Shown piece by piece: positions 9,486 through 17,396 of a stretch of 64,000 nucleotides of DNA. Every line of letters begins with the position of its first letter. The first letter of the stretch is position 1. The notes beneath the pieces were generated by a model, which was given only the letters and a program-made list of their open reading frames with translations, was not told where the DNA came from and did not search any database. Location of the stretch: the NCBI GenBank assembly GCA_910589025.1, contig CAJURM010000001.1:62001-126000 (forward strand), given 5' to 3'. The translations under genes and the position numbers were made by a program. This DNA comes from an uncultured Odoribacter sp. Lineage in GTDB: Bacteria; Bacteroidota; Bacteroidia; Bacteroidales; Marinifilaceae.

Positions 9486-11243
9486 ATGGTTTCTCTTATG
9501 AAGGTAAAGAAAGAATATTGGTTCTTATTCTTTTTTCTGTTGTGCAGCTTTGTTTCCGTACAAGCTCAGTATGTGTGGAAAAATCCGCAGGAGCAGGATG
9601 TTCCCGTTATTCGCGGAAGGGCATGGCAGCATGATTTGCAAGGCAGTTATGGCCGTCTTCCTTCCAAAGCCCAAGAGAAAGTGCGTAAAGCGGTATGGGA
9701 TTTATCGCAGCAGAGTGCGGGATTGTCCGTTGCTTTTTATTCCAATTCACCGGAAATAAAGGTAAAATATGTGGTAAAAGGGAATCGGGGTATGGTTCAT
9801 ATGCCGGTGACGGGTGTTTCAGGGGTTGATCTTTATGCTACGGATAAGAATGGGCGCAGCCGGTGGTGTGCTGCCAAATATGTGTTTGGCGATACGATTA
9901 CTTATACTTACCGGGGACTTACCTATGAAGATTCTTCCAACAAGGGGTATGAATATGAATTGTTTCTGCCGTTGTATAATGCCGTATCTTTTCTCGAAAT
10001 AGGGGTGAGAGAGGATGCTTTTTTCCAATTTATCCCTGTTTCCAAGGAAAAGCCTTTGGTTATTTACGGTACTTCTATAGCCCAAGGGGCTTGTGCTTCT
10101 CGTCCGGGGATGGCTTGGGGAAATATTATCCATCGGGAATTGGAGCATCCGGTCGTTAATCTGGGATTTTCCGGGAATGGGAAGCTGGAAAAAGAAATGT
10201 TTGAACTGTTGGCTGAAATAGATGCTCAATTGTATCTTATCGATTGCCTGCCCAATATGGTCGGGGCCGATACGGCGGTGATCGCGGATCGTGTAGTGGA
10301 GGGGGTAAGAATTCTCCGTGCCCGGAGCAATGCCCCCATTTTATTGGTGGAGCACAGTGGCTATATGAATGAGTATACATCGAAGAGTACGGAAGTATCT
10401 TACAGAGCGGCCAATAAGCAATTGCACAATGCTTATGACGCTTTAATAAAGGATCAGATTGCCGGGGTCTATTACCTGACGAAGGAGGATATCGGCTTAT
10501 CCATGGATGCAATGGTTGAAGGAGTTCATCCGAATGATTTGGGGATGCAGCAGTATGCCGACAGCTATATAAAGAAAATAAAGGAGGTGCTGAAGGAAAA
10601 AGGAGGGGAGATTGCGACCACTATTCCTTGCAAGCAGCAGAGGGATCCTTATGACTGGATGGCAAGACATGAGCAGGTTTTGGCGTTGAACAGTGTGAGT
10701 GCTCCGGAAATTGTTATGATCGGTAATTCCATTATCCATTATTGGGCGGGCGAGCCGTTTCATAGCAGGCAAAACGGAGGAAAAGCGTGGGAAAGACTGT
10801 TCAAGGGGAAAGAGGTGCATAATCTGGGTTTCGGCTGGGATAAGACGGAAAATGTGCTTTGGCGGATTTATCACGGGGAATTGGACGGCTTCCGGGCAAA
10901 AACGGTGTTTCTGTTGATCGGAACGAACAACCTGCCTTTTAATTCAGATAATGAAATCATAGATGGCATTGTGTGTGTGGCAAAGGCTATCCGGGAGAGA
11001 CAACCTTCCGCCCAATTGCGGATACTCGGCATTTTGCCCAGAAAAGAGATGGAGGACCGAATTAGAAAGATTAATGCAGCACTCCAGAATCAGCTGGCTG
11101 AGATGTCTGTCACTTACATAGACTTAGCGCCGGTATTGACAAAGGAGAAGGGAAGAATAGACCTATCTTTGTTTCTTGATGGGCTTCACCCGAATGAAAA
11201 AGGATACGAGCGTATAGCGGACGTTTTGTCTGCTTTCCTGTGA
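9486..11243 (+). CDS. Secreted tandem SGNH/GDSL hydrolase with GxDLY domain
   Basis: This 585-residue exported protein has a signal peptide (residues 1-28) and two SGNH hydrolase domains in one chain. Residues 30-180 form the beta-rich N-terminal module with the GxDLY motif (GVDLY at 113-117). Domain 1 has Ser197 in GTSIAQ, Asn257 and His348 in GVHPN, but the usual Asp three residues before the His is Glu345. Domain 2 (about residues 400-585) is complete: Ser415 in GNSI, Gly448, Asn481 in GTNN, Asp565 and His568 in DGLHPN. Such enzymes remove ester groups, often acetyl, from glycans. It follows the MarR gene and may act on dietary or host polysaccharide. Substrate unknown. Confidence 0.88.
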   Translation: MVSLMKVKKEYWFLFFFLLCSFVSVQAQYVWKNPQEQDVPVIRGRAWQHDLQGSYGRLPSKAQEKVRKAVWDLSQQSAGLSVAFYSNSPEIKVKYVVKGNRGMVHMPVTGVSGVDLYATDKNGRSRWCAAKYVFGDTITYTYRGLTYEDSSNKGYEYELFLPLYNAVSFLEIGVREDAFFQFIPVSKEKPLVIYGTSIAQGACASRPGMAWGNIIHRELEHPVVNLGFSGNGKLEKEMFELLAEIDAQLYLIDCLPNMVGADTAVIADRVVEGVRILRARSNAPILLVEHSGYMNEYTSKSTEVSYRAANKQLHNAYDALIKDQIAGVYYLTKEDIGLSMDAMVEGVHPNDLGMQQYADSYIKKIKEVLKEKGGEIATTIPCKQQRDPYDWMARHEQVLALNSVSAPEIVMIGNSIIHYWAGEPFHSRQNGGKAWERLFKGKEVHNLGFGWDKTENVLWRIYHGELDGFRAKTVFLLIGTNNLPFNSDNEIIDGIVCVAKAIRERQPSAQLRILGILPRKEMEDRIRKINAALQNQLAEMSVTYIDLAPVLTKEKGRIDLSLFLDGLHPNEKGYERIADVLSAFL

Positions 11244-11387
11244 TTTTACAGGGCGGCCCGTTTAAATGTTAAAACAGGCTTTAATTACTTCTAATATTTT
11301 TTAATGTGCTTGTAATAGTAGAAAAAATTGCGGATATTCGCTTCTGGTATAAAAAAAGAATATAAACCATTTAAATAATAAAAAAGA

Positions 11388-12146
11388 ATGAAAATGTTGA
11401 AGTATGTAAAGATGATATTGCTCGTTGGAGCTTTAAGTGCTGTCGTGAGTGGATGTATAGATTCGAAGGATCCGGATTTACAGATTTCTACCATAGCCTA
11501 TGTTGTTCAGAAGAATGAGGGTACAGATCAGCAGATGAAAACTTTCGGAACGTATGTAGCGATGGGTGCTGCGTATGGTACGGTTGCACAGGCTCAGGTT
11601 ACCCGGGAGGGAATGCCTTTGTTCTATTTTTCAAAATTAGATGAGAACTTTTATGAAACCCGTCGTTTGGAAATACATCCGGATCTTAGTAATTGTAATG
11701 GGAAATACTTAGTTGAAGCACAGGATGAAGAGGGGCATGTTGCACAAAATAGCTTTACTTTTGATATAAAGGAAAGCATGGGGGCTCTTAATATGAAGGA
11801 GCCTTTGAAATATGAATCCGGACGGATTACTGCACAATGGGAAGAAGTGGAGAATGCCGATCTTTATGCTATATTGGTGGGAAGAGCTGTAAAAGACAAT
11901 TCAGGAGTAGCTAAGTTTTATAGAATAAATTCCCAATATTATAATTGGGAACCAAGTCCTGTAAAAACATCGGGGATTTTTAATCCTTCTACGGGTATGG
12001 GAGGTAATTCCTATATTATCGATGGTACAGAATTGATAGTTGCTGTTGTTGCGGTATCGAAGAGCAGAAATTTGTATTTGGAAGGAGATTATTACAAAAT
12101 TGTGGTAGGAACAGACGGAGTCACTCCAGTTCGTGGCTTCAATTAA
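11388..12146 (+). CDS. Hypothetical lipoprotein
   Basis: I do not recognise this 252-residue protein. It opens with a lipoprotein signal (hydrophobic residues 8-22, lipobox VVSGC with Cys near residue 23), so it should be anchored in a membrane and probably face the periplasm or the surface. The body is rich in beta-strand-like alternation. The stretch around residues 125-155 (RITAQWEEVENADLYAILVG) resembles the start of a fibronectin type III-like domain. The 144 bases upstream are AT-rich and hold no clear -7 element. A strong hairpin terminator follows at 12161. Confidence 0.7.
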   Translation: MKMLKYVKMILLVGALSAVVSGCIDSKDPDLQISTIAYVVQKNEGTDQQMKTFGTYVAMGAAYGTVAQAQVTREGMPLFYFSKLDENFYETRRLEIHPDLSNCNGKYLVEAQDEEGHVAQNSFTFDIKESMGALNMKEPLKYESGRITAQWEEVENADLYAILVGRAVKDNSGVAKFYRINSQYYNWEPSPVKTSGIFNPSTGMGGNSYIIDGTELIVAVVAVSKSRNLYLEGDYYKIVVGTDGVTPVRGFN

Positions 12147-12160
12147 CTGGATAATAGAAC

Positions 12161-12195
12161 AAAAAAATAGCAACCTGAAAGGTTGCTATTTTTTT
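12161..12195. terminator. Bidirectional terminator between lipoprotein and ackA
   Basis: A perfect 16-base-pair stem pairs 12161-12176 with 12180-12195 around a 3-base GAA loop. An A run forms the 5' side and a T run the 3' side, so it can stop transcription from both converging genes. Confidence 0.92.
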
Positions 12196-12211
12196 GCTTA
12201 TTCGTATGTGC

Positions 12212-13408
12212 TTATTTTACTAATTTCAGTGTATCAGTAGCAATGACCAATTCTTCATCGGTAGTGATGGTCATAAGCAGCGTTCGGGAATTCGGTGTGG
12301 AAATAATCTTGTCTTCTCCGCGCACTTGGTTGGCTTTTTCATCAAACTCAACTCCCAGGTAGGAGAGTCCGTCGCATATAGCTTGACGCATTGTCATGTT
12401 ATTTTCGCCGATGCCTCCTGTGAAAATAATCAAATCTACGCCATTCAGCACTGCGGCATAGGCTCCAATGTATTTTTTAACATTGTATGCAAATACGTCC
12501 AATGCCAGTTCCGCCCTTTTGTTGCCGTTTTCTACGGCAGTTTCCAGTTCGCGGAAGTCGGAAGATACTCCCGAGATGCCGAATACTCCGGATTCTTTGT
12601 TGGTTAATTTAACGGCTTCTGCAGGGCTAAGACCTTTCTTGTCACAGATATAGAGTAAAGCTCCGGAGTCAATGTCCCCGCAACGGGTACCCATTACCAG
12701 TCCAGCAACCGGCGTAAAGCCCATAGAGGTATCAACCGATTTGCCGCCGTTTATGGCAGTCACGGAAGCGCCATTCCCTAAGTGACAGGTGATAATTTTC
12801 TTTTTGGTGATGTCCCAGCCTAAAATCTGGCAAGCTTTTTCGGCCACAAATTGGTGCGAAGTACCGTGGAAACCGTATTTTCGTATTTTATATTCGGAAT
12901 AGTATTCATAAGGGATACCATATATGTAGGCTTTTTCCGGTAGAGTCTGGTGGAACGAGGTATCGAAGACCGCAACCTGGGGCACTTCCGGCAGCAGGCG
13001 TTCCATGGTTTCAATGCCTTTCAGATGGGCGGGATTGTGTAAAGGTGCGATTTCGCAACAAGCCTGGATTTTTTCTTTTACATCCGGGGTAATCAATACA
13101 CTGTGGGAAAAATATTCACCTCCGTGAGCAATGCGGTGGCCTACGGCATTGATTTCATTGAGAGATTTGATTACTCCGTGGTTAGCATCGGTTAATGCTT
13201 TCAAAATCAAATCCATTCCTACAGTATGGTCGGTAATGGGTTGTTCAACGGCCCATTTTTCTTTGCCTTCGGGTTTATGGGTAAAGTTTCCCATGGGCAA
13301 TCCTATTTTTTCCACCAGTCCTTTGGCCAGCAAAACAGGCGTTTGAGCCATGTCTAATAGCTGATACTTGATGGAGGAACTGCCGCAGTTCAATACTAAT
13401 ATGTTCAT
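12212..13408 (-). CDS. ackA: Acetate kinase
   Basis: Acetate kinase turns acetyl phosphate and ADP into acetate and ATP, the energy-yielding end of the Pta-AckA pathway. The 398-residue length is standard. The N-terminal motif LNCGSSSIKYQLL binds phosphate. HRIAHGGEYF, HLGNGAS and DTSMGFTPVAGLVMGTRCGD are the conserved ATP- and acetate-binding blocks of the acetokinase family. It lies downstream of pta on the same strand with a 79-base spacer that contains a hairpin. It is related to, but distinct from, the butyrate kinase at 24226-25299. Confidence 0.98.
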   Translation of the reverse strand: MNILVLNCGSSSIKYQLLDMAQTPVLLAKGLVEKIGLPMGNFTHKPEGKEKWAVEQPITDHTVGMDLILKALTDANHGVIKSLNEINAVGHRIAHGGEYFSHSVLITPDVKEKIQACCEIAPLHNPAHLKGIETMERLLPEVPQVAVFDTSFHQTLPEKAYIYGIPYEYYSEYKIRKYGFHGTSHQFVAEKACQILGWDITKKKIITCHLGNGASVTAINGGKSVDTSMGFTPVAGLVMGTRCGDIDSGALLYICDKKGLSPAEAVKLTNKESGVFGISGVSSDFRELETAVENGNKRAELALDVFAYNVKKYIGAYAAVLNGVDLIIFTGGIGENNMTMRQAICDGLSYLGVEFDEKANQVRGEDKIISTPNSRTLLMTITTDEELVIATDTLKLVK

Positions 13409-13429
13409 AATTTAATAGTGTGTGAAAGG

Positions 13430-13471
13430 GTTTGCATACTTCCGGAATAGGGTTGCCTTCCGTATGCAAAC
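13430..13471. repeat. Hairpin in the pta-ackA spacer
   Basis: Perfect 10-base inverted arms at 13430-13439 (GTTTGCATAC) and 13462-13471 enclose a 22-base loop that itself contains the palindrome TTCCGGAA. There is no T run, so it looks less like a terminator than a processing or stability element, or a protein-binding site, in the pta-ackA message. Confidence 0.6.
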
Positions 13472-13487
13472 GATTATGGTATTGTTT

Positions 13488-14495
13488 TTACTTGGTTAAT
13501 CCGGCAGCCTGGTTGGCTGTGATTGCAACCATATTGACGATATCGCTCACTGAGCAGCCGCGTGACAAATCGTTAATCGGGGCAGCCATTCCTTGGAGGA
13601 TAGGACCAACAGCTTCAATACCGGCAATCCGCTGTACTAATTTGTAACTGATGTTTCCTACTTCGAGGGTGGGGAATACCAGTACGTTGGCTTTTCCTGC
13701 TACGGGGCTTCCCGGAGCTTTTAAGTTGCCTACGGAAGGAACGATAGCAGCATCTGCCTGTAATTCTCCGTCGATGTTAACGTCGGGAGCCATTTTTTGG
13801 GCAATTTTGGTTGCCTCTACTACTTTGTCCACCATTTCGTTTTTAGCAGATCCTTTGGTAGAGAAACTCAACATGGCTACCCGGGGCTCTATTTTGGCAA
13901 TGTTTTTAGCAGTACGGGCTGTTACGACTGCGATCTGTGCCAGTTCTTCCGCTGTAGGGTTGGGATGAACGGCGCAGTCGGCGAAGACCAGTAAACCGTT
14001 GTCGCCGAAAGCCGGATTGTTGGTCAACATGAGGAATGCTCCGGATACGACAGAAATGCCCGGTTCTGTTTTTACAATCTGAAATGCGGGACGGAGTACA
14101 TCGCCCGTAGCATTGATAGCGCCTGCCACTTCTCCGTCAGCATCTCCGTTTTTAATCATCAGAGTAGCCAGGTACAACGGATCAACGACCAATTTCAATG
14201 CCTGTTCTTTGGTCATACCCTTGCTTTTTCTCAGCTCTACCAACAGGTCGGCATAGGCTTCTTTTTTATCGTGTGATTCCGGATCGACTAAGGTGGCTTG
14301 GCTGACGTGTTTCAGTCCGGCTTTTTCTGCGGCAGCCAGGATGTCTGCTGGTTTCCCAATCAGAATCAGTTCGGCGAGGCCTTCCCGGATGATTTCATTG
14401 GCGGCTTTGAGGGTGCGTTCTTCCGTACCTTCGGCAAGTACGATTCTTTTTTTGTGCTTGCGTGCGTTGTCTTTGATTTTTTCTAATAATTCCAT
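13488..14495 (-). CDS. pta: Phosphate acetyltransferase
   Basis: Pta converts acetyl-CoA and phosphate to acetyl phosphate and CoA, feeding AckA. The 335-residue protein is the short form of the family, without the N-terminal DRTGG and ATPase-like regions of E. coli Pta. Conserved blocks seen are GDADGEVAGAI, FADCAVHPNPTAEELAQIA, LSFSTKGSA and FPTLEVGNISYKL. The last two are typical of the PTA/PTB domain. Pta rather than phosphotransbutyrylase is favoured by the length and by the partner ackA. It heads the pta-ackA pair on the minus strand. Confidence 0.96.
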   Translation of the reverse strand: MELLEKIKDNARKHKKRIVLAEGTEERTLKAANEIIREGLAELILIGKPADILAAAEKAGLKHVSQATLVDPESHDKKEAYADLLVELRKSKGMTKEQALKLVVDPLYLATLMIKNGDADGEVAGAINATGDVLRPAFQIVKTEPGISVVSGAFLMLTNNPAFGDNGLLVFADCAVHPNPTAEELAQIAVVTARTAKNIAKIEPRVAMLSFSTKGSAKNEMVDKVVEATKIAQKMAPDVNIDGELQADAAIVPSVGNLKAPGSPVAGKANVLVFPTLEVGNISYKLVQRIAGIEAVGPILQGMAAPINDLSRGCSVSDIVNMVAITANQAAGLTK

Positions 14496-14571
14496 GGAAA
14501 ATATTATTTAAATGATTTATTCTCTTATGCTTGAAAGAGCAGAAGTCGTGTTTTCCGTATTTTTTCAAAAG

Positions 14572-14603
14572 AAAGAGTTGCCCCCCGTTGGGAACAACTC
14601 TTT
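14572..14603 (-). terminator. Terminator after the actin-like gene
   Basis: Nine-base arms AAAGAGTTG at 14572-14580 and the complement at 14595-14603 close a C-rich/G-rich inner loop, followed on the minus strand by a pyrimidine-rich tract. It lies just after the stop of the actin-like gene and separates it from pta. Confidence 0.75.
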
Positions 14604-14625
14604 TATTCTGGTGTGCGGAAACATT

Positions 14626-15702
14626 TTATTCTCCGTCTTTGTAGATGGTCACACACGTATTGGCATTCCCGATGTCTATTCCGACAGCTAACTGCGGATT
14701 TCTGAAAATTTTTATTTCATCGGCTTCCACGTTGTTGGGAATAGATGTTTTTGTCGTTCCGGATTTTATTTTTGAGTTCAGGCAATATCCGTGGGAAGCA
14801 CATTTTTCCGGTTCGGGATATACTTCGACGGATACAAATTCTCCGAATTCTTCTTTGAAGCATTGTACGATTTCAGGATAGAGGGCACCGCCTCCGACTA
14901 AATACATTTTGCTGCATTTATTGAAATCATCGTCTGTAAATGCTTTCCGAAGGTTCGGGGCAATGATTTCCTGGTAGTACATTTTAAGTACTTTTTCCCG
15001 GATGTCCAAAATGTTGTGTTTTACACGGTTTACCGTAATGCTTCCTTGCAGGAACGCTACATCTATCTGGTGTTCCGTTTTCAGGTTCAGGTAGAAGTTT
15101 TTAGCCAGTTCATTTGCCAACAGGTTTACCGCATGGCGCAGACCGTGGGTACTGATGGCTGAACGGTTGATGATACCGGCGCGCGTGCTTACTACGGCTT
15201 CGCAGGTACCGTATCCCAAGCTGACAATAAAGAAGTTATCTTTTTCCTGCAGGCTTCCTTCGCGGATAGCTACCGTACATCCTAAAATTTCAGGGATGAT
15301 TTCAACTTTTCCTACATTCACTTCGCGTCTGGCGTTTGCCGGCCCTCCGAATGTGGATGCATCGTAGTTGATGATGTGACGTCCCTGTAATACCTCCAAG
15401 GCTTTGTCCCGGTAGAGCATATAAGTAGAGAAGGGGAAACCCGTTGTCAGGTAGATTTCTTCTTCACCTTTAGGCTGTGTCAGCAATAAGGCCGCATTCG
15501 TCAATAACTTATATTCATGATCCGTCGGGGCGGGGTTGATATTTTTGTGAGGAGAGTAGCCTTCTACCAACGCCAGGTTACCAACAATATACTCAGCATC
15601 GTCTACACTGAGCTTTATACCATCCAGGATATTTTCAGCAACATTACTCAGCTCCTGATTGGTAGCCTCGTATACACTGGGGAAATTGTAAGATTTCAGC
15701 AT
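14626..15702 (-). CDS. ParM-like actin-fold ATPase, apparently circularly permuted
   Basis: This 358-residue protein carries actin/ParM-family motifs in an unusual order. The phosphate-1 motif that normally opens an actin fold (VGIDIGNANTCVTIYKDG) lies at 340-357, at the very C-terminus. The protein instead opens with MLKSYNFPSVYEA, the segment that normally follows phosphate-1 in ParM/Alp proteins. The rest is in the expected order: YIVGNLA near 39-45, a phosphate-2-like VSLGYGTCE at 160-168 (Ser161 where Asp is usual), the adenosine motif MYLVGGGALY at 266-275, and ASHGYCL near 302-308. A linker of about 26 residues joins 312-337. An in-frame stop shortly upstream rules out a missed N-terminal copy. 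It may form filaments or act as a sugar-kinase-like ATPase. Function unknown. Confidence 0.8.
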   Translation of the reverse strand: MLKSYNFPSVYEATNQELSNVAENILDGIKLSVDDAEYIVGNLALVEGYSPHKNINPAPTDHEYKLLTNAALLLTQPKGEEEIYLTTGFPFSTYMLYRDKALEVLQGRHIINYDASTFGGPANARREVNVGKVEIIPEILGCTVAIREGSLQEKDNFFIVSLGYGTCEAVVSTRAGIINRSAISTHGLRHAVNLLANELAKNFYLNLKTEHQIDVAFLQGSITVNRVKHNILDIREKVLKMYYQEIIAPNLRKAFTDDDFNKCSKMYLVGGGALYPEIVQCFKEEFGEFVSVEVYPEPEKCASHGYCLNSKIKSGTTKTSIPNNVEADEIKIFRNPQLAVGIDIGNANTCVTIYKDGE

Positions 15703-15850
15703 GTTATTGTGTTTATGTTTTTTATTTTAAACCTTTGATTTCAGAGACGAAACAAATTTAGATAAAAAATTGATAAAATTGTTGTGTTTTATCTCAAAAA
15801 TATAAAAAAACGGTGCAGAGATTAAAAAAGTGAGTAAGATGCAGTTGTTT

Positions 15851-16330
15851 TTATACTTGTTTTGTCTCTTCTTCCAGTTTGAATCGAATCCGCAGGCGTC
15901 CGTTTTCAAAGTCGCTGCTGATGATTTTAAATTTTCCGATTTCGTTGGTATGGGTGACATGTGTACCGATACAAGCACAAAGGTCGTAGTCGCCGATGCG
16001 TACCATACGGAGGGTTTCTCCTGCATCCTGTGGCAGCTTGCTCAGGTCTACGTGGGCCGGAACCTCCTCTCTGGAAAGAAATTCGACGGTTACGGGCAGA
16101 TTTCCGGAAATCACTTCATTGACTTTTGTTTCTACCTCTGCTATTTGTTCGGCAGTCGGTGCGTGGGGAAGCAAATAGTCGCATTTGCTTTTTTTCTTTT
16201 CGATATGGGCATTTTTAGAGCGTTCACAACCGAATAGCCGTATCATTGTCTGGTTCAGAATGTGTTCGGCGGTGTGCATCGGAGCTATGGATGCATCCTT
16301 GAATTTAGGAGCGGGTTGTTTGGTTTCCAT
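15851..16330 (-). CDS. AlaX-like alanyl-tRNA editing protein
   Basis: This 159-residue protein matches the free-standing editing domain of alanyl-tRNA synthetase (AlaX). These enzymes hydrolyse Ser-tRNA(Ala) or Gly-tRNA(Ala) in the cytosol. The four zinc ligands are present: His19 and His23 in HTAEH, and Cys120 and His124 in CIGTH. It lacks the N-terminal glycine-rich domain of longer AlaX forms, and at this length fits the small class. It sits 148 bases upstream of the actin-like gene on the same strand, and a 244-base divergent spacer separates it from fabG. Confidence 0.88.
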   Translation of the reverse strand: METKQPAPKFKDASIAPMHTAEHILNQTMIRLFGCERSKNAHIEKKKSKCDYLLPHAPTAEQIAEVETKVNEVISGNLPVTVEFLSREEVPAHVDLSKLPQDAGETLRMVRIGDYDLCACIGTHVTHTNEIGKFKIISSDFENGRLRIRFKLEEETKQV

Positions 16331-16473
16331 GTAAAAGGTTACTTTATTATATATATGTCTGGGAATGATTTTATCCGTTTCCGTGTTTTACCCTTGGTTG
16401 TCCGGATTTCCGGTTAACAAAGATAGTCTGTATTTTCACAGGATACAAATTGTCAGGTTATGGAAGGAGTGAT

Positions 16474-16503
16474 TTTTAATTTCAATTTGTTTCGTTATCT
16501 TTG
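16474..16503 (+). promoter_or_regulatory. Probable fabG promoter
   Basis: TATCTTTG at 16496-16503 matches the -7 consensus. The -33 position reads TTT instead of TTG. The start codon lies 72 bases downstream. Confidence 0.55.
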
Positions 16504-16574
16504 GCTTCTGAAACAAAGGAAAACCGGATTTCCGGTTTAAAGTCTAACAATCAGGTTTAAATAAAACTGTAATT

Positions 16575-17321
16575 ATGAAGTTATTAGAAGGAAAAACCGC
16601 ATTGATTACCGGAGCCTCCAGAGGCATTGGTAAAGCGGTGGCATTAGCTTTTGCCAATCAGGGAGCAAACATTGCTTTTACGGATTTACGATATGATGAA
16701 ATAGCACAGGCTACTGAAAAAGAAATTGCTGCATGTGGTGTGAAAGCTAAGATGTATGCTTCCAATGCCGCCGATTTTGCTGCTACTACGGCAACAGTGG
16801 AAGAAGTGGCTAAAGATTTCGGAAGAATTGATATCTTGGTGAATAATGCCGGCATTACGAAAGATACATTGTTAATGAGAATGACGGAAGAGCAGTGGGA
16901 TGCTGTTATCAGTGTCAACCTGAAATCCGTGTTTAATTTCACGAAGGCAGTTTCTGCCGTTATGCTGAAACAGAAATCCGGTTCCATTATCAGTATGAGT
17001 TCGGTGGTAGGTGTCAGCGGAAATGCAGGGCAGGCCAATTATTCAGCTTCAAAAGCCGGGATTATCGGTTTTACGAAGAGCGTTGCCAAAGAATTGGGCT
17101 CCCGCAACATCCGGGCTAATGCTGTGGCTCCCGGGTTTATTATTACGGATATGACGGCACAGTTACCGGAAGATGTACGGAAAGAATGGGCTGCAAAAAT
17201 TCCGCTTCGCCGTGGAGGTACGCCCGAAGATATTGCGGATGTATGTCTGTTCTTGGCATCCGATCTGTCCAGATATGTGACGGGACAGGTGGTCCATGTC
17301 TGTGGTGGAATGAATATGTAA
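16575..17321 (+). CDS. fabG: 3-oxoacyl-ACP reductase FabG
   Basis: FabG reduces 3-oxoacyl-ACP with NADPH in type II fatty acid synthesis. The 248-residue protein is a classical short-chain dehydrogenase. The cofactor motif TGASRGIGKA lies near residues 13-22, NNAG near 89-92, and the catalytic Ser, Tyr and Lys sit in SMSSVVGVSGNAGQANYSASK. The NNAGITKDTLLMRM segment and C-terminal GQVVHVCGGMNM are highly typical of FabG and set it apart from the other SDR in the window at 48131. A weak promoter lies upstream. A VWA membrane protein follows after 75 bases. Confidence 0.94.
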   Translation: MKLLEGKTALITGASRGIGKAVALAFANQGANIAFTDLRYDEIAQATEKEIAACGVKAKMYASNAADFAATTATVEEVAKDFGRIDILVNNAGITKDTLLMRMTEEQWDAVISVNLKSVFNFTKAVSAVMLKQKSGSIISMSSVVGVSGNAGQANYSASKAGIIGFTKSVAKELGSRNIRANAVAPGFIITDMTAQLPEDVRKEWAAKIPLRRGGTPEDIADVCLFLASDLSRYVTGQVVHVCGGMNM

Positions 17322-17396
17322 TCTGTTTCGGATTGCAGATTTTACCCCGGTTTTTACAGGGTGGAGTCTGCAATCTGAAATTTAAACTCAATTCAA

